In this document: one piece after another, positions 17,089-25,300 of the stretch
Layout of the letters: each line of letters begins with the position of its first letter
Position numbering within the stretch: the first letter of the stretch is position 1
Assembly: GCA_035967975.1 (NCBI GenBank)
Contig: JAWQFQ010000004.1
Span: 53,135 to 117,134, forward strand
Length of the DNA: 64,000 bases
Direction: 5' to 3'
DNA from: Scytonema sp035967975
GTDB taxonomy: Bacteria > Cyanobacteriota > Cyanobacteriia > Cyanobacteriales > Nostocaceae
The notes under the pieces: model-generated
Seen by the model: the letters and a program-made list of their open reading frames with translations, nothing else
What the model was told of the DNA's origin: nothing
The model's database searches: none
Made by a program: the position numbers and the translations under genes

Positions 17089-17826
17089 CTACGTGGGGGG
17101 GATTTGGTTAACACGAACGTCTATCAAAAGAGATATTTTACCCTTTTCTACCTCCAGTTCCTTAATACGTATTGCCATATCGTCAAACTCTAGATATGGT
17201 AAATTTATGATTTCTTGTACCTTTTGCAATAAGGCTAACACGACATGGAAAGAAATCCCATTTCCTTCAATACAGTTAAATTTTTCTAACAGAATAGGTT
17301 TGTCTCTCTTTCTAGGACTAAGCAGTGCTGTAAAGCCTAGAGGATAGAGATTGCTGTTCTCTTGAATCATCACTTTTCCAGCAAATCCTATTTTATCCTT
17401 CTCTGGTAGTTGAATTTGGATTTCTTTTAGTGTTAGACTCACAGTCCCACCGTCTACCTTCAAATCCCAACTTTGCATATTATTGCGAATGTAGTTGGAC
17501 ATTAAAGCATTATTGATATCAGCTTCCGTCAGTACAATACGAGCAGTCGCATATACTGGTTCGTTTAATTCAATTTCACCAAAAAGAGCACTTAAAGGAT
17601 TAACTGAAATATTATTTGTTTCCAATATAATTTCTTGAACTCGGATATTCCGGATTACCATCCCTTGACCAGAAAAGTGAACCCCATCCGCCTGTCCTTG
17701 AATTAACTTGAACAGGTCAGTTTGCACGTCTACATCTATTTTTTCTGCTGTATCTAACTGTTCCGATACTCTCTTTTTTGCTTCTTGCGCTAGCACTTGT
17801 TCTTCTAAACGTTGTTCCCCTGACAT
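17089..17826 (-). CDS. DUF2993 (LmeA-like) domain protein
   Basis: A 245-aa protein of the DUF2993 type. After a charged N-terminal helix (LEEQVLAQEAKKRVSEQLDT) come repeated beta-strand segments: KIDVDVQTDLFKLIQGQADGV, VSVNPLSALFGEIEL-like and ARIVLTEADINNALMS. These are typical of the family, whose mycobacterial member LmeA binds phospholipids. No signal peptide or membrane helix is visible, so the cyanobacterial protein may act at the cytoplasmic face of a membrane. Its exact role is unknown. Neighbours give no operon hint. Confidence 0.82.
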   Translation of the reverse strand: MSGEQRLEEQVLAQEAKKRVSEQLDTAEKIDVDVQTDLFKLIQGQADGVHFSGQGMVIRNIRVQEIILETNNISVNPLSALFGEIELNEPVYATARIVLTEADINNALMSNYIRNNMQSWDLKVDGGTVSLTLKEIQIQLPEKDKIGFAGKVMIQENSNLYPLGFTALLSPRKRDKPILLEKFNCIEGNGISFHVVLALLQKVQEIINLPYLEFDDMAIRIKELEVEKGKISLLIDVRVNQIPPT

Positions 17827-18280
17827 AACTTATTTCATCTCCTGATGCTTTGCTACAGCCTAAATGTAAACATTGAAATTCAGAAGTGTATCTGCATGAA
17901 GGAAGAAAGTTAGTTAGCGTTTAGCCGTCAGCTATCAAAATAAAAAAGTATCTAAAAATTTCTTGTGGTACGTCTGAGACAGACGTCAGCCAACAGGAAC
18001 AGAAAAGGAAGTTTCATTAGTCTTAAAGTTCCATGTAAACTTCAGTTTCTATCGAGTCCTTTTACTGGGAGGTATGAACAGTTAATATGCAAGGGTTAAG
18101 GGAATTTATCAATTTGACGATGCAAGAGTGGAAAATACCAGGGCTAGCGCAATTATTCAAAATTTTTATCTGCGGCTCTCCTAAAGTACGTATATAAGGT
18201 ACAATTTAAGTAATAGGGGTAAACTAAATCTGAGAAAACCTATGCAAGTAACTCAGAAGTGTCTTTAATTGCTGCTGTCA
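17827..18280. other. Intergenic region, no gene seen
   Basis: About 450 bases without a convincing ORF. It contains a short inverted word (GTACGTCTGAGACAGACGT around 17968-17986), otherwise unremarkable. It lies beyond the 3' end of the TnpB-like gene and could hold the right end of that element. Confidence 0.4.
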
Positions 18281-18340
18281 TTTAATCTGGTAATGGCTTT
18301 TAGCACTTTGCCGACAATTGGCTTTGTCTCCCAGATTAAA
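18281..18340 (-). ncRNA. Structured segment just past the TnpB-like gene, candidate guide-RNA scaffold
   Basis: A 10-bp perfect outer stem (TTTAATCTGG / CCAGATTAAA) encloses smaller pairs such as GCC/GGC. It begins 16 bases downstream of the tnpB-like stop on the same strand. TnpB nucleases use an omega RNA encoded at the 3' end of their gene and the element's right end, so the position fits; the identity is inference. Confidence 0.35.
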
Positions 18341-18355
18341 GCTTAAGCGTACCCA

Positions 18356-19921
18356 CTACCCCTGTGGGTGATATTTGCTTTCATACTCCAATGCAGTATT
18401 CTTAAACTTAGACGGCAACCATCCAAGCTCTAACGCATCTGCAACAGAGTAACCACTCGAATGCAAATACTGAACAGTGCGACCAACAAGGATCGCTTCC
18501 ACTTCACGAAATCGTATGTACCGCGTGATTTGGTTATCCTGTCCCCGTTCGCGGATATTTATCGCCGCGTTCCAATCAGCCTGAATTACATCCCCCGTGA
18601 ACCGGATAAAGCGATCTCCATCCCGTTGACCTAAAAGCGTCCCGGTCTGGCTATCAACCTGCGATGTGTAAGCGGGATTAACCACTGACATTGTTGATCC
18701 CGTCTCCAACTTGATCATCTCAATTGAAGCTTGTAACTCACCTTTCATCCATTGGTTAAGCTTGCGATTAATCCTTTTCGCAAGTCTTTTACCTTTTATC
18801 GGTTGGGTGAGATCTTCGCAAATAATATCGACTGGTGTAGCGATTGCCAGTCGTAAATCTTTACGAATAAAATTCTTGATAGTCTCTTTCTGTTGTTGAA
18901 GTTTGCTCCCCTTAACCTTATACCCAAGGTTGTTTTCTAAAATTCTAGCCGCTTTCTTAGGATCATGTTTTTTAATGTTTTCACCAAAACATCTAATTCT
19001 GTAACGGTTCCGGTTTGTTTTGGCGATTCTCTCAGTTTTCTCGGTCATTAATTGACCTAATCCAGACGCAATCGCTTGATTATCTGATGTGTAAAAACCC
19101 TCAGTGTAACCTTTATCAATACCTAATTTTTTCTGAGGCTTACCTTGTGGTAAAATTAAAACTCTTGTACGAGTGCTGTGAACTTCGATAATTCCGTATT
19201 CATTACGAATAACACGAATCTGTCCTTTGATAATATGCCGACATCTTAGCTTTAGAGTCATCTTTTTACCACGTTCTAAGCCTTGAATCTGTAATTCAAC
19301 CGAATGTCTATTCAGACGTTTACATATATAACCTTGTGTTTGATAGACAATTTGGTTGCGTACAAACGTATGACCACGTTGATATTGAGAGCGAAATTTT
19401 CGATGTAACCAATTATCTTTCGTAGGGTTTGTATTTAACAGTTCAATTAACCGATTTCGCTCAATTTCCATCGCGCATGGTGGAAACAATTCTAAAGCCA
19501 GTTCAATAAGTTGTTGAAGTTGTTCTCCTTTTTTCTTGTCTTTATTTACTTCAATCCATTCAAGTCTTTTTCGCTGACTTGTTTGCATTGGGTACTTTCG
19601 CCAAATGTCACGAATTAAAAAGGTTTTAGCAGCTTCTTGTTGTGCTGAAATAGCTTTCATCGTATCATTAACAGACCATTCCCAAATTTTGGCGGGTAAT
19701 CCAATGTCAGAGGGTGTAAGTATTTTACGAATAATCGGATCGGCTTGTGTCCAGTGTACAGACCAACCCTGTAACGAACCAAGTTTATTGTAAGTTAATG
19801 CTCGTGGTATCCCACACAGATGCATGATTTGGTCGAGCTGTGCTTCGTCTGAACAGGAAACAACAGGAACAACCTGAGTGTAGGTATATTCAGTTTTCTG
19901 TTGCTTCTTGCTTTTAGCCAT
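18356..19921 (-). CDS. TnpB-like RuvC nuclease without zinc-ribbon cysteines
   Basis: A 521-aa protein, longer than usual TnpB (about 400). The RuvC triad looks intact: D269 in LGIDKGYTEGF, E369 in DIICEDLTQPIKGKR and D449 in IQADWNAAINI. TnpB normally carries a four-cysteine zinc ribbon between the last two motifs (SQxCSxCG ... CxxC). Here it reads YTSQVDSQTGTLLGQRDGDR then FIRFTGDVIQAD, and all four cysteines are replaced. The N-terminal 250 residues are helical and basic (recognition-lobe-like). No tnpA is adjacent. A small protein is divergently encoded across a palindrome at 19942-19971. Likely an RNA-guided nuclease relative; activity is not proven. Confidence 0.78.
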   Translation of the reverse strand: MAKSKKQQKTEYTYTQVVPVVSCSDEAQLDQIMHLCGIPRALTYNKLGSLQGWSVHWTQADPIIRKILTPSDIGLPAKIWEWSVNDTMKAISAQQEAAKTFLIRDIWRKYPMQTSQRKRLEWIEVNKDKKKGEQLQQLIELALELFPPCAMEIERNRLIELLNTNPTKDNWLHRKFRSQYQRGHTFVRNQIVYQTQGYICKRLNRHSVELQIQGLERGKKMTLKLRCRHIIKGQIRVIRNEYGIIEVHSTRTRVLILPQGKPQKKLGIDKGYTEGFYTSDNQAIASGLGQLMTEKTERIAKTNRNRYRIRCFGENIKKHDPKKAARILENNLGYKVKGSKLQQQKETIKNFIRKDLRLAIATPVDIICEDLTQPIKGKRLAKRINRKLNQWMKGELQASIEMIKLETGSTMSVVNPAYTSQVDSQTGTLLGQRDGDRFIRFTGDVIQADWNAAINIRERGQDNQITRYIRFREVEAILVGRTVQYLHSSGYSVADALELGWLPSKFKNTALEYESKYHPQG

Positions 19922-19941
19922 TTGAATTTTTGATTAAATCC

Positions 19942-19971
19942 TGCTATATGTTCGTATAGCAACATATAGCA
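19942..19971. promoter_or_regulatory. Operator-like inverted repeat between divergent genes
   Basis: TGCTATATGTT and AACATATAGCA are perfect 11-bp arms with an 8-base spacer. It lies in the 54-base gap between the tnpB-like start (19921) and the 61-aa gene (19976). It also carries TATA-like A/T, so a shared promoter/operator is plausible. Confidence 0.55.
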
Positions 19972-19975
19972 GTGA

Positions 19976-20161
19976 ATGTCAATGCCTTTTCAAAAAAATA
20001 ACAAAAAAGGGTTTACGTCAAATGCCCCACTAGACCGTAGGGCATTGCAAATCAATCTAAGACCAGGACTCAGGGAAAGAATTATAGCAATTCCCGATTG
20101 GAAAACTAAATTGCGAGAAGAGTTGGAAATCTGGTTAGCCAACTGGGAAAATCAAGATTAA
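19976..20161 (+). CDS. Small basic protein divergent from the tnpB-like gene (61 aa)
   Basis: Starts at ATG, 61 aa (M3 is an alternative start). The N-terminus is basic and polar (PFQKNNKKGFTSNAPLDRR); the middle (LQINLRPGLRERIIAIPDWK) followed by a helix (KLREELEIWLANWEN) resembles small strand-helix-helix DNA-binding proteins that I recall from cyanobacterial plasmids and mobile loci. No name can be assigned. With the palindrome in front, it may bind that site and regulate both genes. Confidence 0.6.
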   Translation: MSMPFQKNNKKGFTSNAPLDRRALQINLRPGLRERIIAIPDWKTKLREELEIWLANWENQD

Positions 20162-20363
20162 GTAGGTTTACACAGAATTAAAGCAATCTGCTCAACCGCT
20201 ATTTTTTCGCTGGTTACAAGACAAATCAAAGTAAAGTAGTGCATTTGTACCAATAAAGACAACACGGGCATTTCATCATACACCCCTACAGCTATAGCTA
20301 TAGATAAATGCTACTTGACAAAACCAAGAGCTTGTCGGATACTATAAATAGTCGTGCAAAGTC
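20162..20363. other. Spacer, no gene seen
   Basis: Between the small gene and the terminator of the conflict operon. Contains the short palindrome AGCTATAGCTAT at about 20292; no ORF. Confidence 0.4.
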
Positions 20364-20391
20364 AAAAAAAAATCGAGCTGCCTGCGGCAGC
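20364..20391 (-). terminator. Rho-independent terminator of the conflict-system operon
   Basis: On the minus strand the stem GCTGCC-GCA-GGCAGC is followed, after TCGA, by nine T. It lies 43 bases past the FGE gene stop and ends the five-gene operon. Confidence 0.75.
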
Positions 20392-20433
20392 AAATGAGAA
20401 AGAGAAGAGAGCAAAAGGGCATAGAGCAAAGAA

Positions 20434-21969
20434 TTAATCGGCGACGGAAACAACCACGCGAAAACCGATGTCGCCGCCCCTGACGTCCGGGACGTAGTAG
20501 TCACGACACGCCGAACGGCAATACCTGGGATAGTCGTACCAGGAACCGCCACGCAGCAACCTCTTTTGATTATCATTATCATTATAGTAAAAGCCTTTGT
20601 TTGGACCGCCAGCATAAGATTTGTGCCAGTTGTCGTAGCACCACTCCCTTACATTGCCGTGCATATCAAACAAACCAAACCTGTTAGCCACTTTAAAGCT
20701 ACCTACTGGCGTTGTTTGTTTCCGTTCTTTTCCTTCCGGAGCAGAGGCATAAGTTATCTTGCCGTAAAAGTTTGCCACCTCAGTCGTAATTGTTTCGCCA
20801 AAGTGGAAAGATGTCGTCGTGCCTGCACGGCAAGCATACTCCCATTCTGCTTCACTGGGGAGTCGGTAATTTCGTTTTGTCCACTTTGATAGTCTATCAC
20901 AAAATTCGACAGCATCATACCAAGATACTTGCTCTACTGGCAGGTTATCTCCTTTGAATCGTGATGGATTGGGGTCAAGTTCCCTGTTGACTTGGGAAAG
21001 ATTCGCCACAGCACGCCATTGGGCTTGAGTGACGGGGTATTTACCCATGAAAAAGGGTGGAATAGTAACTTCGTGCTGGGGACTTTCACTTTCATAACGT
21101 CCCTCTTCGCTTTCCGGTGAACCCATGAGGAAAGTACCACCTGGGATGGCGACCATTTCTAGAGTCACACCCTGACCGAGGTCTTGTGTGAAGTATTGCG
21201 CTTGGTGGCGTTTCTTATTGATAATTTCGCCTTGGGCGTTGAGGGTGACTACGTCAAAGGAGAAAGTTTTGGTGGAGACAATGTTGATGGGAACGTCAGC
21301 AATGGTTGGAGGATGACCGAGTTGATGACGTAGTTTGTCAAATTGGGCTTTAGCTCCTAATTTATCACCGCGAGCGGATTGCTCCATGCCTTTTGCTAAA
21401 GTCAACAAAGGTTCAAAACCCGCGTCTTTCAAAGGCTGTGCTAGGGTTTCTACCAAAAATGCTATCTGTAGACAATCTGACGTATCGTTTTGGAGCAATT
21501 TTGTTAACTTCAAAGTTATTTCTTTGGCTGCTTCCTTTGGCTCAACATAGGCTAACGCAGTCCACCGCTGTCCTTGAATCAGACGAGTATCTGAGGGATG
21601 AATCTGTCTCTCTATATAATCTAGTAAAAATGTTGAGAGTTCCCTGAGGCGTTTGGAACCAAATTCTTGAGTGAGGCGATTCAACAGGACTTGTCGCACG
21701 GTCATATCCATTTCATAAAGTTCCTGTCCTACCTCATAGCAAAGACCGGAGAGGAGGAGGTCTGCTACAGCAATCCAGGGAATTTGCAACTTAGGTTGGA
21801 ATGGATAGTCCCGCAGGCGATATAACAAATCTGGGGTCAAAGCGAGAGGAAAGGCTGCATGATATGCCAAGGTTAGATGTTGTTGAGTAAAACGTCTACC
21901 AAATGCATCAATACGTTCAGTAGCATATCTAACTTTGGGGTCTGTTTCTAATGGTGCGGAGTCAATCAT
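20434..21969 (-). CDS. FGE-sulfatase (SUMF1)-like protein, last gene of the conflict operon
   Basis: A 511-aa protein. The first 240 residues are helical and unassigned. Residues about 275-505 are a formylglycine-generating-enzyme-like domain: MVAIPGGTFLMGSPESEEGR, PVTQAQWRAVANL, PVEQVSWYDAVEFCDRLS, YRLPSEAEWEYACRAGT, GLFDMHGNVREWCYDNW and RGGSWYDYPRYCRSACRD with GFRVV. The cysteine pair of true FGE (C-x4-C) is not present; YCRSACRD has a different spacing, so it is probably a binding or C-type-lectin-like variant. The start overlaps the vWA gene stop by 4 bases. FGE-like domains are recurrent partners in vWA-MoxR ternary conflict systems. Confidence 0.88.
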   Translation of the reverse strand: MIDSAPLETDPKVRYATERIDAFGRRFTQQHLTLAYHAAFPLALTPDLLYRLRDYPFQPKLQIPWIAVADLLLSGLCYEVGQELYEMDMTVRQVLLNRLTQEFGSKRLRELSTFLLDYIERQIHPSDTRLIQGQRWTALAYVEPKEAAKEITLKLTKLLQNDTSDCLQIAFLVETLAQPLKDAGFEPLLTLAKGMEQSARGDKLGAKAQFDKLRHQLGHPPTIADVPINIVSTKTFSFDVVTLNAQGEIINKKRHQAQYFTQDLGQGVTLEMVAIPGGTFLMGSPESEEGRYESESPQHEVTIPPFFMGKYPVTQAQWRAVANLSQVNRELDPNPSRFKGDNLPVEQVSWYDAVEFCDRLSKWTKRNYRLPSEAEWEYACRAGTTTSFHFGETITTEVANFYGKITYASAPEGKERKQTTPVGSFKVANRFGLFDMHGNVREWCYDNWHKSYAGGPNKGFYYNDNDNQKRLLRGGSWYDYPRYCRSACRDYYVPDVRGGDIGFRVVVSVAD

Positions 21970-23126
21970 TGCAACACTTTAATAGCTTTCTCAAACCCAA
22001 TGAAGTCAGCAGGAAACATTTGCACAATCTTTTCATTGGCTATAGCCTCCGCTGTTGTCCCGTCCCAAGAATCTTGGGGCATAGGGTTTAACCAGGCTAT
22101 AGTTTTAGAATACCCTTGAAGTTGTGTCAAAAATTCACAAGTTTTCTCAATTCGCCTTAAGATAAAATCACCACGAGCTGCACCTGCATCGCTAAAGATT
22201 AAGACAACATGGCGATCGCGATGCAAACGAGCCATCACTTCTGCAACAGGTGATTCAGTTTGAAACTGGGGATCGTTGTAAAGTACGCGTCTGGGATAAT
22301 TATTGAAATAATAACAGTCGGTTTTTTCCAGACAACCAGTTTGTAGAGCCGTTTCCACCAACAGCCGCGATAGTACGTGAAATGGCTGCATTGAGCCTTT
22401 TTGGTCAATCAGCAACACAAGCTGACCAGACTTCAGCAGACGGGGTTTTTGTACGGGGTGAAAAAATTTTCCCTTTTGCTTAATTTGGTCAATAGTCGCA
22501 GCGGTATCTAGTTCTAAACCCACTCCTTTTCTAACAGAATGGCGTAAAGAATACCAGCCGTGTTCCATCTGTCGCGCTGTCACAGGAAAATATTCATGAG
22601 GTAATCCAGAAGGTTTGAAGGAAATCCACTCCCTCTGTTTCCCAGTTCTAACTGCTGTAATAACCTTATCATCCTCAGTTGTCGGTTCTGGAGGTTGTAA
22701 GCTAGGGTCAGGCGCAAGAAAAAAATATTCGGTTTTAGAATTTTTAGGATTTTCAGTCTGAGTAGGGCTATCTTGGCGGCTTTGTTCTGCTTGTTCCTTT
22801 TGTTGTTGCGGTTGTTCAAATGGACTTAGCTTATTTTGGCGATCGCCTAAAGACTCTGAGGGTGTTGACTGTACAAATATTTCGTCAAAAATTGCTTCAA
22901 ACTGAAGACGCTGACTGACTGATTTTACCCACAAAGTCTGACATAACTGTTTGAGTGTATCGCGGTTTGGTATACCAAGATTGAGAATCGCCTGCTGAGA
23001 AGTATCGTATCGAGCTAACAAAACTTCTAAAAGTAGATTGTAGTCACTGATACCAAGAAGGAATCCTGAAGCCCGCAGACGGAGAAATAACTCATAGAGC
23101 GGTAACTCATTTGAACTCACTATCAC
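21966..23126 (-). CDS. vWA-domain protein of a MoxR-vWA conflict module
   Basis: A 386-aa protein. An N-terminal helical part (LFLRLRASGFLLGISDYNLLLEVLL) is followed by a Gln/Glu/Pro-rich linker (about 100-145). A von Willebrand factor A domain occupies about 235-386: LVLLIDQKGSM, CYYFNNYPRRVLY, VVLIFSDAGAARGDF and TIAWLNPMP. The metal site is altered (D-x-K-G-S instead of D-x-S-x-S). In known MoxR-vWA pairs the vWA protein is remodelled by the AAA+ ring. The gene is translationally coupled to the FGE-like gene (4-base overlap) and follows the MoxR gene after a 150-base gap containing dispersed palindromes. Confidence 0.85.
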   Translation of the reverse strand: MIVSSNELPLYELFLRLRASGFLLGISDYNLLLEVLLARYDTSQQAILNLGIPNRDTLKQLCQTLWVKSVSQRLQFEAIFDEIFVQSTPSESLGDRQNKLSPFEQPQQQKEQAEQSRQDSPTQTENPKNSKTEYFFLAPDPSLQPPEPTTEDDKVITAVRTGKQREWISFKPSGLPHEYFPVTARQMEHGWYSLRHSVRKGVGLELDTAATIDQIKQKGKFFHPVQKPRLLKSGQLVLLIDQKGSMQPFHVLSRLLVETALQTGCLEKTDCYYFNNYPRRVLYNDPQFQTESPVAEVMARLHRDRHVVLIFSDAGAARGDFILRRIEKTCEFLTQLQGYSKTIAWLNPMPQDSWDGTTAEAIANEKIVQMFPADFIGFEKAIKVLQ

Positions 23127-23152
23127 AGCCCTAAATCATTCGTGAGATAAAG

Positions 23153-23226
23153 AAACCCGGTATCTCCCAATATTACTCGGATAAGCGAAAGTTAGAAACC
23201 CGGTTTCTTGAAGAAACCGGGTTTCT
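23153..23226. repeat. One half and one full copy of the dispersed palindrome inside the operon
   Basis: AGAAACCCGGTATCTCCC at 23151-23168 is an orphan left half. AGAAACCCGGTTTCTTGAAGAAACCGGGTTTCT at 23194-23226 is a full 33-bp palindrome. Both lie in the MoxR-vWA gap, on the transcribed side. Confidence 0.85.
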
Positions 23227-23276
23227 GAGACTCTGTATTTTCTCACACATCAAATAGGATTGCCATATCACAGCCC

Positions 23277-24299
23277 TTATTTATTTAATTTATTAATAAA
23301 CTCATCACGGTCTTCTTTACTTTTAAGCAATACACTAGAGTAAGGCAATAGCTTATCCGAAAGAAGCTTCTCAATGTCCGCTTCATTTTTTGAATGTAGG
23401 CGTAGAGCGTGTAACCAGTCAATTAATTCACTAGTGCTAACCTTTTTCCCAAAACCGCCTTTCTCTTTCTCCATCAACTCGCGGAGATTAATAAAACGTT
23501 CTATAGTTGTCTCTGTTAACTTTTTTGACCAATCTGTACCAAAATGCGCTTCTACAATTTTAATTAACTGTTCTTTTTTAGGGAATTCTATATAATGATA
23601 TAGACAACGCCTTAAGAAAGCATCAGGTAATTTTCTCTGACCATTACTGGTAATAAAAATAATCGGTGCAGAATCAGCTTTTGCCTTGACTTCCTCTCCA
23701 GTTTCCTTGACATAAAAGCGCTTTTCTTCAAGTTCTAGAAGTAAGTCATTAGGAAAATCCGTATCAGCCTTATCTATCTCGTCAATCAGCACAACCATCC
23801 GCTGACCTTTTTGAGATGCTTGAAAAGCTCTACCAATTGCTCCCCATTGGATATAAGCTTCATGTTTGGGATCATCCAACCGTTTGCGGATTTCCTCTTG
23901 TCGCGATGTGTCTGTTGTAGCTAGTTGAGCATCAAACAAACGTCTTATCCCATCATAGATATATAACCCATCCCGTGCTTGGTCGCTAGACTTAATCGTC
24001 CAATCAGCATAGAGCCATTTTTTCCCCTGTTGTTTTCCCTCATATTCATAACGTTTGCTGAACTCATAAGCCACCGCACTAGCCAATCGGGTTTTCCCAC
24101 ACCCCGGTTCTCCTTCTAACAATAAAGGTCTATTAAGATTAATTGCTAAATTCACAGCCTCCACCAGTCCTTCACTCACAGGTAGATAAGGACAAATGCG
24201 TTCTCCTGTTTCTGGGTCGCATTCCCCAGGCTGCGGTTGAAACTTGTCTTCCCCAGTGTATACTAGTTGTTTGAGATTGTTCTTTAAAGGTCTTGCCAT
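23277..24299 (-). CDS. MoxR-family AAA+ ATPase
   Basis: A 340-aa AAA+ ATPase. Walker A is LLLEGEPGCGKTRLA (about 57-71), Walker B MVVLIDEIDKAD (about 168-179), sensor 1 IIFITSNGQRKLPDAFLRR (about 212-230) including the arginine-finger region, and the lid helices follow. MoxR proteins act as chaperone-like motors with a vWA partner, here the next gene. It overlaps the iSTAND gene upstream by 16 bases. In ternary conflict systems this pair is thought to gate the effector. Confidence 0.9.
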   Translation of the reverse strand: MARPLKNNLKQLVYTGEDKFQPQPGECDPETGERICPYLPVSEGLVEAVNLAINLNRPLLLEGEPGCGKTRLASAVAYEFSKRYEYEGKQQGKKWLYADWTIKSSDQARDGLYIYDGIRRLFDAQLATTDTSRQEEIRKRLDDPKHEAYIQWGAIGRAFQASQKGQRMVVLIDEIDKADTDFPNDLLLELEEKRFYVKETGEEVKAKADSAPIIFITSNGQRKLPDAFLRRCLYHYIEFPKKEQLIKIVEAHFGTDWSKKLTETTIERFINLRELMEKEKGGFGKKVSTSELIDWLHALRLHSKNEADIEKLLSDKLLPYSSVLLKSKEDRDEFINKLNK

Positions 24300-25288
24300 C
24301 TAGTTTCGTATTCCTCCCAAGTCAGTTTACATAAGTGATAAATTACCTGAAGCAACAATTCTGGTTTTCCGTTCTGACTTTCCTTCCAAATCGTCTTACT
24401 TGTCTGACTAATTTGCTTTTTTTCAACTAAATCATAGTCAACCTTAGCAAGGATAGACTGTCCTTCCTGTCCTGTTATCCAACTATCTAAGTCTTTCTTT
24501 CTGAATTTAGAAGTAACACAAAGATTGAATAGCATCTCCTCCTTTGCTAACTGAGGTTTATCTGGAAATATATAAATATCTCGCCAATCAATCTTTTTTT
24601 TATAATCTATCCAAAACATTGATAAATGATACTTTATATCAGACTTTTTAACTTTTTGAGTTAAAGGCTTCCAAAAATCATTTAATATTCGATCCAAAGC
24701 AAACTTTTTTTGAGAGTCTACACCATACAGTAGTAAGATAATATGCTGCTCTTCTTCTTTCATTTTGTCGCATATTTTTTCAATAATTTCTTCTGCAGGA
24801 GTTTCGCGATGACAACCAGGTAGTTTAAGACTCTCAGATATGCCTTCTAATAATAACTGAAAATTATTATTAATGCGGTACCTGTAACTATCCAAATGCA
24901 ACCGAGCGTAAATTATATCATCTTCATTTTTCACCAGATTTTTAACCAAACATCTGAGCAGCCAAGTCAGAGGTATATGACTTGATGGTGGGATTTGAAT
25001 CCGAATACCAACAATATTATGAAAATTTTGAGCTAGAAGTTGGAAGTATGTAAATTGCTCACTGTGATTCAAGCTCCATAATGCAATTTCTAACTCTTTA
25101 TCAAAAGTGAGATTACATTTTTTCCTATGCCTTTTTTCTAATTTTTCAATGTCCTGTTGAGTTTCTTTAATTCTTTGTTCAACTTCAAATTGCCGACTAG
25201 GGTCTGCAGTAATAATTCTTTCTTTTTGAAACTTCTTTAGTTTTTCACGTAAGAGATTGAGAGAATTTTCAAGATTATCTTGTGACAC
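24284..25288 (-). CDS. EAD-inactive STAND (iSTAND) adaptor protein
   Basis: A 334-aa protein. Residues about 8-50 are a charged helical hairpin (LREKLKKFQKERIITADP, then QFEVEQRIKETQQDIEKLEK), which is almost the same as the C-terminal tail of the nucleosidase encoded just upstream. From about 63 comes an iSTAND-like region: LEIALWSLNHSEQFTYFQLL, IRIQIPPSSHIPLTWLLRCL (where an active NTPase would have its P-loop), IILLLYGV and MFWIDYKK. No Walker A lysine is present. The likely role is to bridge the effector to the ATPase through like-with-like EAD contacts. It starts 12 bases after the nucleosidase stop. Confidence 0.75.
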   Translation of the reverse strand: MSQDNLENSLNLLREKLKKFQKERIITADPSRQFEVEQRIKETQQDIEKLEKRHRKKCNLTFDKELEIALWSLNHSEQFTYFQLLAQNFHNIVGIRIQIPPSSHIPLTWLLRCLVKNLVKNEDDIIYARLHLDSYRYRINNNFQLLLEGISESLKLPGCHRETPAEEIIEKICDKMKEEEQHIILLLYGVDSQKKFALDRILNDFWKPLTQKVKKSDIKYHLSMFWIDYKKKIDWRDIYIFPDKPQLAKEEMLFNLCVTSKFRKKDLDSWITGQEGQSILAKVDYDLVEKKQISQTSKTIWKESQNGKPELLLQVIYHLCKLTWEEYETRWQDL

Positions 25289-25300
25289 AACTCATTTAAT

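Noticed and set aside
18356..19921. Cas12k-type CRISPR-associated transposon
   Set aside because: The protein differs from my recollection of Cas12k, retains the RuvC acids that Cas12k lacks, and no tnsB, tnsC, tniQ or repeat array is present.
20298..20889. ORFs on both strands over the FGE-like gene end
   Set aside because: Shadows of the FGE-like coding frame and its terminator.
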